In this document: positions 25,348 to 37,263 of the stretch, in pieces
How the letters are laid out: the number at the start of each line of letters is the position of its first letter
Numbering within the stretch: position 1 is the first letter of the stretch
Made by a program: the position numbers and the translations under genes
NCBI GenBank assembly: GCA_004380135.1
Contig: QXCR01000121.1
Location: 1-64,000, forward strand
DNA: 64,000 nt
Direction: 5' to 3'
Origin: Stemphylium vesicarium
Lineage: Eukaryota; Ascomycota; Dothideomycetes; Pleosporales; Pleosporaceae
The notes under the pieces: generated by a model
Database searches by the model: none
Told to the model about the DNA's origin: nothing
The model's input: only the letters and a program-made list of their open reading frames with translations

Positions 25348-27115
25348 TCAAGTATATGTAGTAACACTGGTAAGTAGTGTTGGTGGTAGAGAACAAAGGT
25401 AGGCTTTGGCGGGGGAGTAGTTATAGGCGGCCTGCCTACCAGGTTTAGGCGGGGTTATCCACGCTAAGGGCGGACGTGGGTCTTACCAAGCGCGGAGAGG
25501 TCTTGGGAGTCCTCATTAGGGCGCCTCATTGTCCGATGCACACGGCGACGTTGCAGCACGTATTGCATTAGCATGTACAATCGCAGCAGTCAGGTGATGC
25601 GTTCGAACAGACAGATACCCACAACTCTGATGCTTAAGGTAAGCAATCGCCTCACGCAACGATGCTGGCCCCAGCCGACTGCTCATTGACAAAACGATAA
25701 GAAGCTTGGCTGACGGATCCAAGAAAGTCCGTCGCCGATTCCCGGACCTAAACGTCAATCATGTTGGTCGTGAGCCACCGTGCCACGATGCCCAGACGTC
25801 TCGGCTGTTGGCGTTGAGAGCCCGTCATGCGGCAAAGTTGAGCCTCGCTGTTTGTTTTTCGACCGAAGTTACCGAACCCACATGGTGCACACTCCCAATG
25901 AACCGGTCGTGTGCTTCAGCGAGGATGCCGTACATGAATTTTGCGTTGCTTGCAGGGTCAGAGGCATTCACAGTTGCCATGAAAACCAGACCATACAACG
26001 TAGCTAACGGCGTGACAGAGTCGAACCCCCTCACTCAACGCACCAAACGCCATGTTGTCGACAGCCAATTGGCTTGTGCGAAACTAGAACAGATGTATCC
26101 TGCGCTGCGTGCAAGTCATGATGTGATAGTAAGCAGCGGTGCAGTGGCTGACTGGCTCATTTTGCCACGTATGCCACTTATCCGGTCGTAGAGGTGGCGG
26201 TATAGCCAATTAATGGCGTCCGAGCCACTATACCCAGAAATAGACGCGTACATGGACAGCACTAGGATATGCAAGTGATCGAGCAGTCGTCGCGCGGCCG
26301 GGTGATGTGAGCGTTATCGCGGAGGATTGGCCGAGCAATGCGGGGGAAAGCTCAGCTGCTAAGCGATGGAAGAGCATTGGCAGCATCAAGAGAGGAAGGT
26401 GATGGTGTTCTGGTCTTGTGTCGACCGGAAAAGGTGTTGCGAGTCTGAGAAAGTAGAAGCGTCGTTGAGACTGAGCCTCTATCGATATACAAGCCTCTTC
26501 TCCACGTGGAGTCGTAGTGGAGATGTGGCCCAGGCATGGCGGGTCGGATGTTGGGGGTTACGGCGGACCGTTACGGGGTATCATGCAGCTGCTTTTCTTC
26601 CTCAAGAAAAATTAAATCCCAATAATTTGCAGTCTGGTCAGGACAAATCCAGATGGCATAAGTTGGCATGTTAATAATTTTAGTTCCTCAACATTCACGC
26701 GTGCGTTATGTTGTTAGAAGCCAGGTATTCTGGGAAGCCTCCCTACACACGTCGTTGACCAAGTCCCGCACAACCAACTAAGAAAGACCTTTAATGAGCA
26801 ATCATTATCTTGAGTCGCGTAGCTTCTCGCAATTGCATGTTTCCAGAGCTCACGATTTGGAAGCATAGTAGTGTTCTAGGGCTATAGTAGGGATGCGAAT
26901 TCTTACGGGTTCAGTAAACCAAGTATTATATTATATTAAGGTCTCCGCGGCGGACGAACGTCAAGCTGGAGTACATAATTGCCCAAGATACTACAGCTCA
27001 ATCGGAGCACCAACTCATGTTTTCGGGATATCCGCAACCAAGAGTAAGAGACAAGCGGCGACGACTAAAGTTGGATGTAAGGCGCGGCTACTTGCGAACT
27101 TAATCAAGAATAAGA
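25348..27115. other. Gene-poor region with a degenerate repeat
   Basis: About 1.8 kb without a supported gene. Open frames such as 25706-26191 (+) have no domain or splice support. A degenerate dispersed repeat lies at about 26425-26560. From about 26600 the sequence becomes AT-rich (for example the TATATTATATTAAG-like run near 26930), as in decayed repeat DNA. Confidence 0.5.
26425..26560 (+). repeat. Degenerate dispersed repeat, copy A
   Basis: This stretch aligns by eye with 36801-36930 on the same strand. Shared blocks include AGAAAGTAGAAG, CAAGCCTCTTCTCCACGTG and GATGTGGCCCAGGCATGGCG. Differences are largely C/T and G/A changes plus short indels, as expected for old, possibly RIP-mutated copies. 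The parent element is not identifiable from these fragments. Confidence 0.75.
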
Positions 27116-27775
27116 TTAAGCGATAACTCCAACGCAGAGGTTGGTAGCCGCCCACATGGATGTGCAGTCATCCTTGATCGCAGGGTCTAATCAAAGGTTA
27201 GTTATCATTCTCGTAGCAGTTTCCAGAATGGCGATACTCACTCCACTTAGCAAGATCCTCCAGGCTAACACCAAACTCCTTCTGGATAGCCGGGCAGGTC
27301 TCGCCGCTCTTCACGAGATGGAACTTGTTGCAGTTGTCCACCATGCCGGCCTGGATGGGCTTTGGTGTCTCGATTCCGTTTGAGGGCTTCGTGGGCGTAG
27401 GGGCATGTCCGGTTACGGAGATACAGGCGTAGTGGTCAGCTAGCAGGTTGGCGCATGTGTCGCCAGCTTTGGGGTTCCAGGCGAGGAATTCGTCGAGAGT
27501 GATGCCTTTGGCGGCTGCGATGTCGACGCAGATGTCGCCGGGCTTTACGAAGTAGTATTCGTCGCAGGTAGATATAATGCCAGGCTGGAGAGGGGAAGGA
27601 ATAGTGCCTGGTTGGTAGACAGTAATTTAGTAATTGGTATGGATAGTTTGACCGTTTTGCGGGTTGACTTACCGTTCACGGGGAGGGTCGCATTGGTAGA
27701 GACTGGGTCGGAAAGCTGCAAAGGAGCGCCCATCGCCGCACCGGCGAGAAGCATGCTTGACAAAAAGAGTGACAT
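27116..27775 (-). CDS. Secreted protein with two LysM domains (LysM effector type)
   Basis: Three exons, 27775-27673, 27607-27242 and 27186-27116, give 179 residues. Introns are 65 nt and 55 nt (GTAAGT/GTGAGT donors), and the last exon supplies the C-terminal Cys. Residues 1-16 form a signal peptide (hydrophobic core, cut after AAMG). Two LysM modules follow: the first near residues 45-95 (YYFVKPGDICVDIA, LDEFLAWNP, YACISV), the second near residues 125-177 (NKFHLVKSGETCPAIQ, LEDLAKWNP, NLCVGV). Paired cysteines in each module suggest disulphides. No enzyme domain is present. Small secreted LysM-only proteins in fungi bind chitin oligomers and commonly hide the fungus from plant chitin receptors or shield hyphae (Ecp6/Slp1 type). 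That role is family inference. The gene sits at the edge of a gene-poor, repeat-bearing stretch. Confidence 0.92.
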
Positions 27776-28659
27776 AGTGGGAGTAAGATAAAAGAGTGGA
27801 GTTGTGCGGTATTAATTATTAGTAGCCGATTTTTCGTGAGCCTTGAATATTCTATCTCGAGCGGGCAAGGCGCTCTTATGTACCTCTGTAGATGGGCTCA
27901 ACACCTCATCTCACAAAAAGCTATGGCCCCTGAGCTAAACCTCAATCATGGTATTGTACCTTGTATTCGTGATCATCGCATCGGAAAGTGCTCGGCGCTT
28001 ACGCGGTCCACGGGTGTAAGACGGTCGAGCAATAACACATTCGAGTCCGAGAAGACCCACTATTTTTCCATCTGGAATAATACAGAATTACCATCGTAGT
28101 AGACGTAAGTTTGTAACCTAAGAACAACAGAAGCGCATACTTGAACCGGTATTACACATTCAATCCCGAATTGGATGTGCCAAATCTAGCGAGAAGTTGT
28201 GTGAATACCTGAACACCACCACCGGAGAATTGGCAAAGACAACGCATCCGCAGTGAGTGTGAGATGCATGTATCGCCGTGCCGGACCTGTTGCGGCGCTT
28301 GGCTGCCACTCTAATGAGGATGACCCTCCACTGAGCCCATGAGAGGAGCATGTAAACAAAAGTGCCTTTTGTTTTTGCGTCCTTCTTCCACCTTGCTCAA
28401 TTCCTGGCTGCAGCCTTCGTCACATTGTCCGAACATGGAGATATACACCTTGAAGGCTAATCCACTGCACCGCCACGGCTCCATAGGGTGAATTCCGCGG
28501 GCCACATAAGGAAAGGGTATAGACTTCCGCTTCAATATCGTTGCTGGTACAATCATGAGGGTGCCTTCCTTTTTTTCACCTCCCTCGTTATTTTTCCAAG
28601 TGCCGGCATAATGGTGGATTCACCAGCTGTGGCGGTAGGAGTTGCTCTTCCTCCGGTTT
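27776..28659. other. Intergenic region, no supported gene
   Basis: About 880 bases. It must contain the LysM gene promoter; I see no additional gene. Confidence 0.45.
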
Positions 28660-28956
28660 CTAGGTGCTGGCAGACGCTGCGAACGAAATACCTGGCATAA
28701 CTAGAAGGTCGCCGATTAGCTTCGGTCGCACAAGCTCCATCATATCGCGCTCCTCGATAGCTCTGTTAAGCTGCTTTTCCAAGCTTGCGTATACACTGCG
28801 CGTCAAGCGCCGTGGACCCGTAAAATCGACAACATCGCCCATGATGTCTAATATCGCGCCTTCGATCCCAATGTTGTGTTCAGCTGTCTTTTCGTGCAAT
28901 GTCTGAAGAATATCGTCGATGACCTGCATCATGTGCGCTGATTGTGGTGCAGCCAT
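28660..28956 (-). CDS. Small uncharacterised protein, 98 residues
   Basis: This is a single open frame starting at 28956 (ATGGCTGCACC). The product is soluble, without signal peptide or membrane span, and predicted mainly helical, with a charged central part (DFTGPRRLTRSVYASLEKQL and NRAIEERDMMEL). The composition looks like real protein, unlike nearby random frames. A GTATTT near 28693 could be a splice donor, in which case the C-terminus (GISFAASAST) would be replaced by an exon I could not locate. No family is recognised and no function is proposed. Confidence 0.45.
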   Translation of the reverse strand: MAAPQSAHMMQVIDDILQTLHEKTAEHNIGIEGAILDIMGDVVDFTGPRRLTRSVYASLEKQLNRAIEERDMMELVRPKLIGDLLVMPGISFAASAST

Positions 28957-29895
28957 TATAGTCCAGCTAGCAAATTAGCGGACATTTTCGCTCGGCCAGC
29001 CTTGATCGAACTCCCCACCCTAACACGAGGTTTGCCTTGTTTTTGTACATTTCCGGCACCCAATCGTCGATTTGTACATTTCATTCGCATGAAATCGCAT
29101 GTGACGTTGATGTGGCAGCACCCTTCCTACGCAGACAGGTATCCAATGGCCCGGCCTTCTTTTGACAGCACATTTACCTAGGGTGTTTATTCAATAAGTC
29201 CATGTCTCATATAAACACTTCTGTTCTGCATTGGGAAAATTGGACAGCCTGCGTGCCCAAATTTATTACCAGTTCAGCGTGCATTGGACGTAATTGCAAT
29301 AGTACCTAGGTGATGGGCGCCCCCATGCTTGTTCTTCCAGCCGTCCCGAGAAACCTCCACAGGGCCAACGATTTTCACATGAGCCGCAACGATATGCAAA
29401 GGCGTATCTTCATTTGAAAAGCAAAAGAAAGTTCTAGTCCAATCAATGTACAAACCAACGTTCTAGCGATAGTCATTCGGCTTGCGCGAAACCAGAACAG
29501 ACAGTCCTGGTTGAGGACTGACAGCATGAGCGCGTATTATACAACCTCATGTCTTTCAAGTTGAGCTCGACGCTCACTGCCCCAATCCTTTGCACCGATC
29601 CTTCAGCCTGGAAAGCGATATGAGCATGAAGAAAACCTTTTACAGTAAGCGCTTCGTGGGAAGGGAAGCGCTGGTACGCCGCTCTCATGCATTTTGCCAC
29701 GGTGTCTAAGCATGTGAGCCCACACCAACGCTGACCAAACTGCTCGTAAAGCGGCAGGACCCGTGTTGTCGGCAAGTGTTCATTTATTTTCGCGCTGTTT
29801 GTCATTTTGCCTTGCATTTCACCACTGCTTATGCTGCTGCAATACGACATCGAACCATACTTGTTCAATCTTTGAAGTCAATCCTTTGTTTTGCT
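28957..29895. other. Intergenic region, no supported gene
   Basis: About 940 bases between divergent genes. A 131-codon minus-strand frame (29473-29868) has no supporting features. Confidence 0.45.
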
Positions 29896-30879
29896 ATGGC
29901 TCGCCTTGCAACCTGTGTCCTGGTCACTAGACTACTTACATGCGTGTCTGGTCCTATGGAGTTCATCAACCCGCCCCCTTTTGGAACTGTTGGCGACATG
30001 AGTAACAGTCCCAAGTACTCGGTCGGTGATCTAGTCAACGTTGTCTGGACTCCAGGCGAAGAAGGAAGTGCTCTCTCGTTATGTCTATACCAGCAGAATG
30101 AGACAGATGGAGTGTGTTTCGAAGGCATGGAGTACCTGACCCGTAAGACAAGTCACCCCGCTTTTCAGATTTACCCGTAGTCAAGCTAACCTTCGAGATC
30201 AGAGAACGCTCTAGAAATCACCAAATACAGCTGGCTTGTCGGAACGAGAAAGAATCTTACACTGTCAAACTTACTCTGTCTCAGTGTCTTCCAAGATGGA
30301 AAGGGCCCCTCGAACTCAAACAGCCACTACTCCTACATTGAGTCGAACCAGGTTGAAGAAGCTGCCCCGTTATTGTCTTCAGTGAGCTCCTCAACAACGA
30401 CATCGACTCAAGTGTCCACTCCAGTAGCGACCACAACACCAACAGGCTCCAACACACCAAGTGCCGAAACCAGTGCATCATCAGTGAGCAACCCAACCAA
30501 CAGTGCCACAAACGCACCGAACCTCTCCAATCAATAAATTCCTTCAGACGGCCTTTCCCTAGGCGCCAAAATCCGTCTCGGCGTAGGAATTCCTGTCGCT
30601 CTCATCACTGGGCTCGTAGCAGGTTGGCTACTATTCCGCCGACAGAAGAAGCGAAATGCCTTGGTCCACGAACTCCCCTCTGTTCAGACCGAACAGTACA
30701 AGTACTATAACAACCGCTACGGTAGCCATCACGGTTCCAGCATGCACGAAGCGCCACCAAAGTCACCAGTAGAGGTGGGGCGGCAGACACCCGCGCAGGG
30801 TCTCAACACATGGGAAGGCCCGCCTCAGGAAAAGTCTGTTGATTCAACTATACCTGCGATGGTGCGGTACGAGATGTGA
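29896..30879 (+). CDS. Single-pass membrane protein with Ser/Thr-rich stalk, interrupted by in-frame TAA
   Basis: Exon 1 is 29896-30142 and exon 2 starts at 30203 after a 60-nt intron (GTAAGA, GCTAACC branch, ATCAG). The N-terminus is a signal peptide (MARLATCVLVTRLLTCVSG), followed by an ectodomain of about 115 residues (SVGDLVNVVWTPGEEGSALS is the best-looking block) and a Ser/Thr-rich stalk. An in-frame TAA at 30535-30537 (codon 194) then ends translation. The same frame continues beyond it with a transmembrane helix (VGIPVALITGLVAGWLLF), a basic stop-transfer (RRQKKR) and a cytosolic tail to 30879. This is the standard layout of fungal WSC/Mid2-like surface proteins, so the gene is either a nonsense allele producing a secreted 193-residue form, or has an intron ending at the CTTCAG at 30547 whose donor is weak. 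The family is not assigned. Extent is given to 30879. Confidence 0.65.
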
Positions 30880-32028
30880 GCTGGCCCCCCATCTAACGCA
30901 CTGTTACCGTCTAGCAGTAGAACTATCCTTGAGCTACGACTATATGTAATGATACCATACTATTAAGAACAGGTGGCTGCTGAGTTCATCTTGTGGGGAG
31001 GCGTGATGAGGAAAGACGTAATGATTCGACGAGCAGAGTGTAGAGTATTTGGAAACTGGGTAGAGGTAGAGACCAAAGCCGTTCTTCCCTCCAACAATGA
31101 GATATTCTTCCACTTCTCCGCTCTTTACATTATCATTCTAGAAGAATGTCAAGCGGAATTGCTTGGGATGAATCATGTCCATTGGTCTATCTATCGCGAG
31201 CGGCAGCCTATATGAGGCTTGCCGGTTAAGAGCAAACAGATGGACAAAGGCAGATAGAACAAAGATGGGATGGAACAATGGGGCAAACAGCAATCAGCTG
31301 TACAGATCGGAAGCTTCCCGGCTCCTTACCGGAGCTCCGGCTGACAAAGAAGCTTATATCAGCCAGGAACAAAACATTATACGCGATAAGCCTATTCTAT
31401 ACCCGATCGTAAATGTTAATATAAACTACACGCTCGCTAAGCGGCTTTGCTTCTTGTAAGTGTGCTCAAAGTGTTATTCGATCCAAAAAATGGGAATAAC
31501 AAGACTTACGGAACGAGTAGCTATCCTGTTACTCTGCGATAGGTTTACCACGCAGCCTACTTTCGGCCGGTAATGTCGAGCGGCTAGATTCTCGTAACGT
31601 GCGGTGCGTGGAAGAACCACTGTTCCCTTTGTGAATAAAACTCCTGGTCTAGTTACTAGACTGAACGCTGAAATCTTGAACAAGTAGACGGTTAATAAGA
31701 AAACCGTGTTCACGCCCGTAATGCGCCTAATTCTGTGCCCGTGCAGCTTAGTCTTGATCATTTAAAGTCTCGCCGGCTTCTAGTCAGGAGGCGCTCGGCC
31801 GCTAGTCTATGATTGGCTGCCTTCCACCGAACCATATTCAGATTTCACGGCCCATTGGACGATCTCCACACCCCAGATCTATCGGCCCTCCAACATCCCC
31901 GCTATCGCTCACCTTCAGCCTCCTCTTCTTTTCCCCCATTCCCTTTTTTCGCATACATGTCATGTAATTACTTCAACCCTTACACCATCAAGCTAAGTTG
32001 ATACAAGCACTCATAAGCTCGTGCAACA
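30880..32028. other. Intergenic, partly AT-rich, possible transposon remnant
   Basis: No gene is supported. From about 31210 to 31780 the sequence is AT-rich, with many stop codons in all frames and TA-rich steps (for example 31405-31430), as in RIP-degraded repeats. I could not identify terminal repeats or a coding domain, so the element type is unknown. The final 200 bases are pyrimidine-rich and probably form the MFS gene promoter. Confidence 0.4.
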
Positions 32029-34082
32029 ATGGGTCTCGGCATCCTCTCTGACCATGCACTCGAACGGGTCCCTGGGACCGCGCAGGTATTTGAAGGCGAG
32101 CAGCGGAGGGAAGTAGAAAGAACCGCAGGGAGTAGGATAGGGAGGCCAGACTTGAAGTACGATAAAACTGGGAAAATATTGCTTGTTCCGCAGCCGAGTG
32201 ATGATCCGAACGATCCGCTTGTATGTTCTTTGAACCTTCCAGTCTCGAGCAAAGCTAAGATAAATGCGCAAGGCTGACTGGTATGTTCACAGAATTGGTC
32301 CCTCCGTCGCCGCGACATCATTCTCCTTCTTCTGTCCCTCATATCAGTCATCGCAAGCACCCTCTCCCCTATCCTCGCCGCCAACACTATCTCCCTCGCC
32401 ATCTACTTCGGTCGCGACCTAACCGACATGGCTCTATTGACCGGCTACCACCTCTTGGGTGTCGGTGTTGCCGGCTTTCTTTTCGTGCCGTCAGCGCGTA
32501 TCTGGGGAAAACGACATGTGTATCTTCTAGGCAACGTGCTGGTAGTTGTGAGCTGTGTGTGGGGTGGTGCGATAGGAAATCATTATGCTGGGTTTCTGTG
32601 GGCGAGGGTGTTTCAAGGCGTGGGGCTGGCACCATTTGAGGCGCTTGTTAATGGTGAGTTTTAATCGTTGCAAAGCGTAGATACCTCCGAATCCTGCTTC
32701 AAGCGTACACTAACTTTGCACCTCGACCTACAGCTAGTGTTGGCGACATGTATCACGTACACGAGCGGGGAGTCCGCATGGCGCTGTCAAACTTCTGCGT
32801 CTTCGGAGGCTCGTTTCTTACGCCAGTCTTGGTAGGAGTGATCGCAGATCGAATCGGGTACCAGTGGACATTCTATTTTGTCGCCATATTCGCGGGCATC
32901 ATGCTACCCCTGGTCATACTTTTCGTCCCGGAAACGGCGTTCAGGAGGGAAGAGAAATTCGACATCGACACAATGGGGAACTTGCTGGTGCTGGATGGAG
33001 AAGAGATGAAAATGCTGGGGAATAAATACTCGAGTATTACATCAGTTGAACACGAAGCAGCTGGAAATACGGTTAAAATCGGAGCTGGAGACTCTCCTGA
33101 TCAGCAGCCGGTCGGTGGTTCGCCACGCAAAGCTACTTTCCTCGAAAGTATCATGCCGTTCAATGGGCGGAAGACAGATGAGCGGTATCTGCACCTCCTT
33201 CTGCGGCCTTTCGCACTGTTCTTACATCCGGGTATATTATGGGCTTGTCTAATCCAGGGCACCCTAATCGGCTTCACGGTCCTCATCGGTGTTACGCTTG
33301 CAGCGATTATGCTTGGTCCACCGCTTTGGTTTGGAGAAGTTGAAACAGGATATATGTAAGCTTCCTCCCTACCCCCCTCTTCCCACTCTTTCATTCACCC
33401 CTTTTCTATCTTGCGCCCACATGTTTTAACTCCATACCCCGCGTAGGTATACAGGCGCCTTCATCGGTGCACTCCTCGGCTTCGCCCTCACCGGCATGAT
33501 CAGCGACTGGTCCGCCAACCTGCTCACACGCCTCAACAACGGCGTATACGAACCAGAATTCCGCATGGTGCTCGTAATCCCACAACTCATACTGGGTTGC
33601 GCTGGCATCTACGGCTTTGGCTGGACTAGCGCAGATGCGGGGACGTACGGGTGGTTCTGGCCTGATTTCTTCTTCGCGCTCGTAGTTATGGGTATGGTGT
33701 GTGGCGCTGTTGCCAGTGCGCTATACATTGTCGATGCGCATCGTAAGTCTCCAAGATTGTGTCATGCTTTGAGATACTGACGTGCGTAGGTGGCATATCC
33801 ATCGAGGCTTTCACGTGCCTCCTCGTTTTCAAGAATGTGTTCTCCTTCGGCCTGACATTCAAGGGCTTCGACTGGGTCGTTGATGCTGGACGACGGAATG
33901 GACAAGGTGGTGGCGGGGGGATCAAGGACCTTTTTGTCGCCGTCGGGAGTGTGCAAGTCGCCATTTGTGCATTGACGATTCCGATGTACATTTTTGGCAA
34001 GAAGAGCCGCAGTTTCTTCCACCGCTATAATGTTTTCTTTGCGGTGACGGATTGGGTTGCGGATAAATTGACATTTTGGTGA
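32029..34082 (+). CDS. Major facilitator superfamily transporter (DHA1-like)
   Basis: Five exons, 32029-32220, 32293-32653, 32734-33355, 33447-33742 and 33790-34082, give 587 residues; all four introns (72, 80, 91, 47 nt) have GTATGT/GTGAGT/GTAAG donors and keep phase. The N-terminal cytosolic region ends in DPNDPLNWS, a motif typical of fungal drug:H+ antiporters just before TM1. About 12 membrane segments follow, with RIWGKRHVY matching the loop 2-3 MFS signature and GARVFQG-like WARVFQGVGLAPFEAL in TM4/5. A large cytosolic loop (about residues 310-385) separates the two halves. It would move a small molecule across the plasma membrane by proton antiport. The substrate is unknown: no biosynthetic genes sit next to it, so it is not assigned to a metabolite cluster. 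Confidence 0.93.
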
Positions 34083-34876
34083 GAGATTGTCAAAAGGCTG
34101 TTATTGGAGATGCTCGCTATAGGCTTATTAATGTGAAATTCAACCCCTACATTATCTTCTAGGCCTGAGTGATGATGCGGAAAAGTGGCCATCGGCTGTA
34201 GTGATTACTTCGCCAAACGCCAGCGACTCCCGCTGGTACGATATCCTCCTCAACATCCGCAAGGAAGTACCGTCGCGCCAACGTTCGAGGTCTAGCTCCT
34301 TATGGTGGGTCGAACCCACAGCCTAAAGAGGTAGCCTGTGCGTAGTAGCTCGGGCCCGTACGTTCCCAGGAACATCAAAGTGCGATCCTCCGCCTCGATA
34401 GCTCTATACGCAGGATCTCTCACTTTTTACTCAACTCAACCATTGCACTCCTCGATGAAAGGAACTTCTTCGGATCGCAGTCATCAAGACTCGCAAGTTA
34501 ATTGACACTATGCCTAACGAAAGCCCCAAAAAGAAAGCGAACCCCGAATAAAAACGGTCCTCCCAAGTCATCCTTGCGATTGATGACCATATTCGACATC
34601 GAGAGACTATACAGCAAGATTCGACCGCACGACGAGCTGGACGTTGGGGACAGTAAATGCAGTTTTGATATTTATTAAGAGTTATGAATAATTAGTCCTG
34701 CTGAGGGCGAAGAAATTTTAGAGATGTAGGGTTTTACTACGGACAAGCCAGGCCATGTCCTCGGCAACTCAGGAAGCGTTCTGATCCACGACGCGTCGAG
34801 TGCATGGCCAGAGCACTGCTCGGAGCATCGGGCGCTGGTCAAGTGTCTAGCAGCGTACAGAAATAACCGTGCTCTC
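34083..34876. other. Intergenic region between convergent genes
   Basis: No gene is supported. A B-box-like stretch near 34300-34325 on the minus strand resembles the T-arm of a tRNA but has no matching acceptor stem or A box. The remainder holds the 3' ends of the MFS and CFEM genes. Confidence 0.4.
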
Positions 34877-35525
34877 CTACAAAACAGCGAGCAATCCAAG
34901 CATGGCAGCCCCAAGGCCAACACCAGCACCTGCAGCCTGGTAGGGCGCTGCTCCAGTGCTGTCAGCCGCCGGTGCGGAAGTTTGGGAGGCGCCTCCTGAA
35001 GTGGAAGAGACGCTTCCTGAAGCGGTTCCTGAAGCGGTCGTAGAGGCGCTGTTAGTCGCTGAAGCGCTGGTGGAGTTGCCTGCAGAAGGTGTAGCGCTGC
35101 CAGATGGGGTCGCGCTGGCGGAAGGAGTTGCGCTTCCAGATGGGCACGTGGGTTGTGTGTTAACATCGATATTCTGAAGCTTGCACAGTTGGACGGCGAA
35201 CTCAGTAGTTGCTACAAGACATGTTAGCTAGCGCAGGATGCGAAATCGCAAGCGACTCACCTTGGATATCCGACTGCGAGCATGTATCAAACACACAGCA
35301 AGACACAGCGTCGATTGCACTGCTACCGCAAATGCATGCAATGTCGGCAATACCACAGCTGCCCAAGTTGCCCCCGAAGCACGTTTGCTACGATCTTCGT
35401 TAGATACCACTCGCCAATAGTCATTGTCAATTACTCACAGCACATGTCGGGATCTGATCAAGAAGACCTTGGGCCAGAGCTGTAGAGCTGAACGCAGCGA
35501 CTGCGGCAATGATGGAGAAGCGCAT
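34877..35525 (-). CDS. CFEM-domain, probably GPI-anchored cell-surface protein
   Basis: Three exons, 35525-35439, 35387-35261 and 35211-34877, give 182 residues; introns are 51 and 49 nt (GTGAGT donors, TAG acceptors). Residues 1-18 are a signal peptide (MRFSIIAAVAAFSSTALA). A CFEM domain spans roughly residues 20-100: IPTCAQTC, LGSC, IACICG, a CC pair, DTC, QLC and QPTC, with the Asp in GIADIAC that in CFEM proteins can coordinate haem iron. A Ser/Thr/Ala/Gly-rich low-complexity stalk follows, with repeated SGSATPSA units. The C-terminus is hydrophobic (GAGVGLGAAMLGLLAVL) and suits GPI attachment. CFEM proteins act in haem/iron uptake, cell-wall integrity or host interaction; which applies here cannot be told from sequence. 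No long ORF exists because the gene is split into short exons. Confidence 0.93.
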
Positions 35526-37263
35526 ATTGGCGAACTTTTGTTAACTCGGAAGCGGCTGTGATATGAGAAACAAGGATAGAAATGTGCTTTTTAGACTACT
35601 GAGACGAGAAGGAATGGACGAGGGGAATCGCCGGTTTTTTAAAGGTATTCCCGGACCTATGGCAGAACTCAAGGCGTTTCCATTGGGCAGGCCTCTTTGC
35701 GCCCCCAATACTCGGTTGCATATAACAGAGCCGCGTCGGTGGAAGTTCCAGCTGACGCCTCATCTCGACAAGACCAGGAGAGAGACTTTGGACTTACGAT
35801 GGCTTCCAATCGAGACTGCTGCATCATTCTTAGCTTCTACCTGATTGGCTGGTCGTTCCATCATCTGACTTTCTGATTGGTGGGCTTATCGACATTCAGG
35901 CCGATCTGCAGGTTGGGTTCTTGATCGGTCGTGCACGTCCCCAAAAGTGACACGTGCGAAACCTGGATCCATGAATAAGAACTACGCCGTCCATGGTTTA
36001 CTGCTGACAAGTCTGCTAATTGGTATTGCCGTACTCGAAAGCGGCAGAATGAAACAACCGGTACATTCTGTTTGTACCCGAGAACGGGCCGATGAAACAT
36101 AGACTGATGGCACGTCGTCAAGTGTGAAACTGTGCAGGAAAGGAGGTTGGAGAAGTTGTTAACTCTAGGACCACAGGATGCAACAAAGTCAAGTCACCCT
36201 CGCAGAACAACGTGAATGCAAACGACTGCATGCTTGCTAGCTCTACTTCTGGTGATGGCTGCGATCTTCAATCGCAATCTTAATCACGGTATTTCTCCGA
36301 AAGCTTCGGCCCCAAAGCCTCGCCAAGGCCGGTTCTGATGGCATGAAGAGTCTAAAATCTTACTGTTAAGATCTTTAGCAACCGGTACAATGAACTGAGT
36401 CGCCTTTATCATCGTTGTTTGCTAGAACGCTCGTTGCCAAAGTATTGCAGGCAGTTCTTGTAGGAGAGGCTGTCGGCGATCCAAGCTTCTGCGGCGAACG
36501 CTCCGTCTCGTTCAGCTCACGAAGTGTTGTCAACTTACAGACTTCCGGTAATGCCCTTGCAGTTCCTAGGTCGTCGGCGTGTAGTTCGGTGCACTGTCAT
36601 TGAATTCTATAGAGTATTGGTGGAGTAAAGTGAGTGGGAAGTAGAGGTAGATATTCAAAGTTCGCATTAGATGTGATAGGTGACCTACGCGGTGCAATAC
36701 TACACCTAAAGGCATACATTCGTCTGCATCCACATTGTGCTACCACTTTGCACAAAATCTACATCCCTACGTTCGAAGGTGACGCATAAGTGTTAGATCC
36801 TTGGAAAAAGTATCGCGAGTTCAAGAAAGTAGAAGTGTCGATCAGACGGAGTCTCTATCGACGTACAAGCCTCTTCTCCACGTGGTGATGTGATGTGGCC
36901 CAGGCATGGCGGGTCGAATGGTGGGGGTGGCCGTTGTCGCGCATCCTTTGCCCTCCCGCACATTGTCGCAACCCGCCCGCCGGCGGCCTCGCCAGCGAAC
37001 TGGCCACCAGGCGGAAATGATTCCTATACCACGAACGTAGCGCACTCCGACATCGCTCCCTTGTGCATGCACCAAGTCACACTATATAAGGACGACTTGC
37101 GCATTTGAGTTGAAGAGGTAAATATCGCTTTTGATTGCAGCATGTGCTAGAAGAATATGCCAAAGGACCCCATCCCAATGCCTATTAATACCGTCGATGA
37201 AAATTCGTAAAGTCATAAAAACGCCTTTCGCCATTGCAACCCACAGTTCAGCGTCGCACGACC
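35526..37263. other. Gene-poor region with a degenerate repeat
   Basis: About 1.7 kb with no supported gene. It contains the second copy of the degenerate dispersed repeat (about 36801-36930). Confidence 0.5.
36801..36930 (+). repeat. Degenerate dispersed repeat, copy B
   Basis: This is the same-strand partner of the repeat at 26425-26560. It shares CAAGCCTCTTCTCCACGTG and GATGTGGCCCAGGCATGGCG and lacks a few bases between them. Similarity fades on both sides. Confidence 0.75.

Noticed and set aside
25706..26191. 161-codon plus-strand frame
   Set aside because: Lies in a gene-poor, repeat-bearing region and has no recognisable motif or splice context.
31210..31780. Intact retrotransposon or LTR
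   Set aside because: The region is AT-rich and decayed, but I found no paired terminal repeats, target-site duplication or coding domain.
34290..34335. tRNA-like T-arm/B-box on the minus strand
   Set aside because: GGTTCGA-type B box is present, but the T-stem does not pair with a 7-base loop, and there is no A box, anticodon arm or matching acceptor stem.
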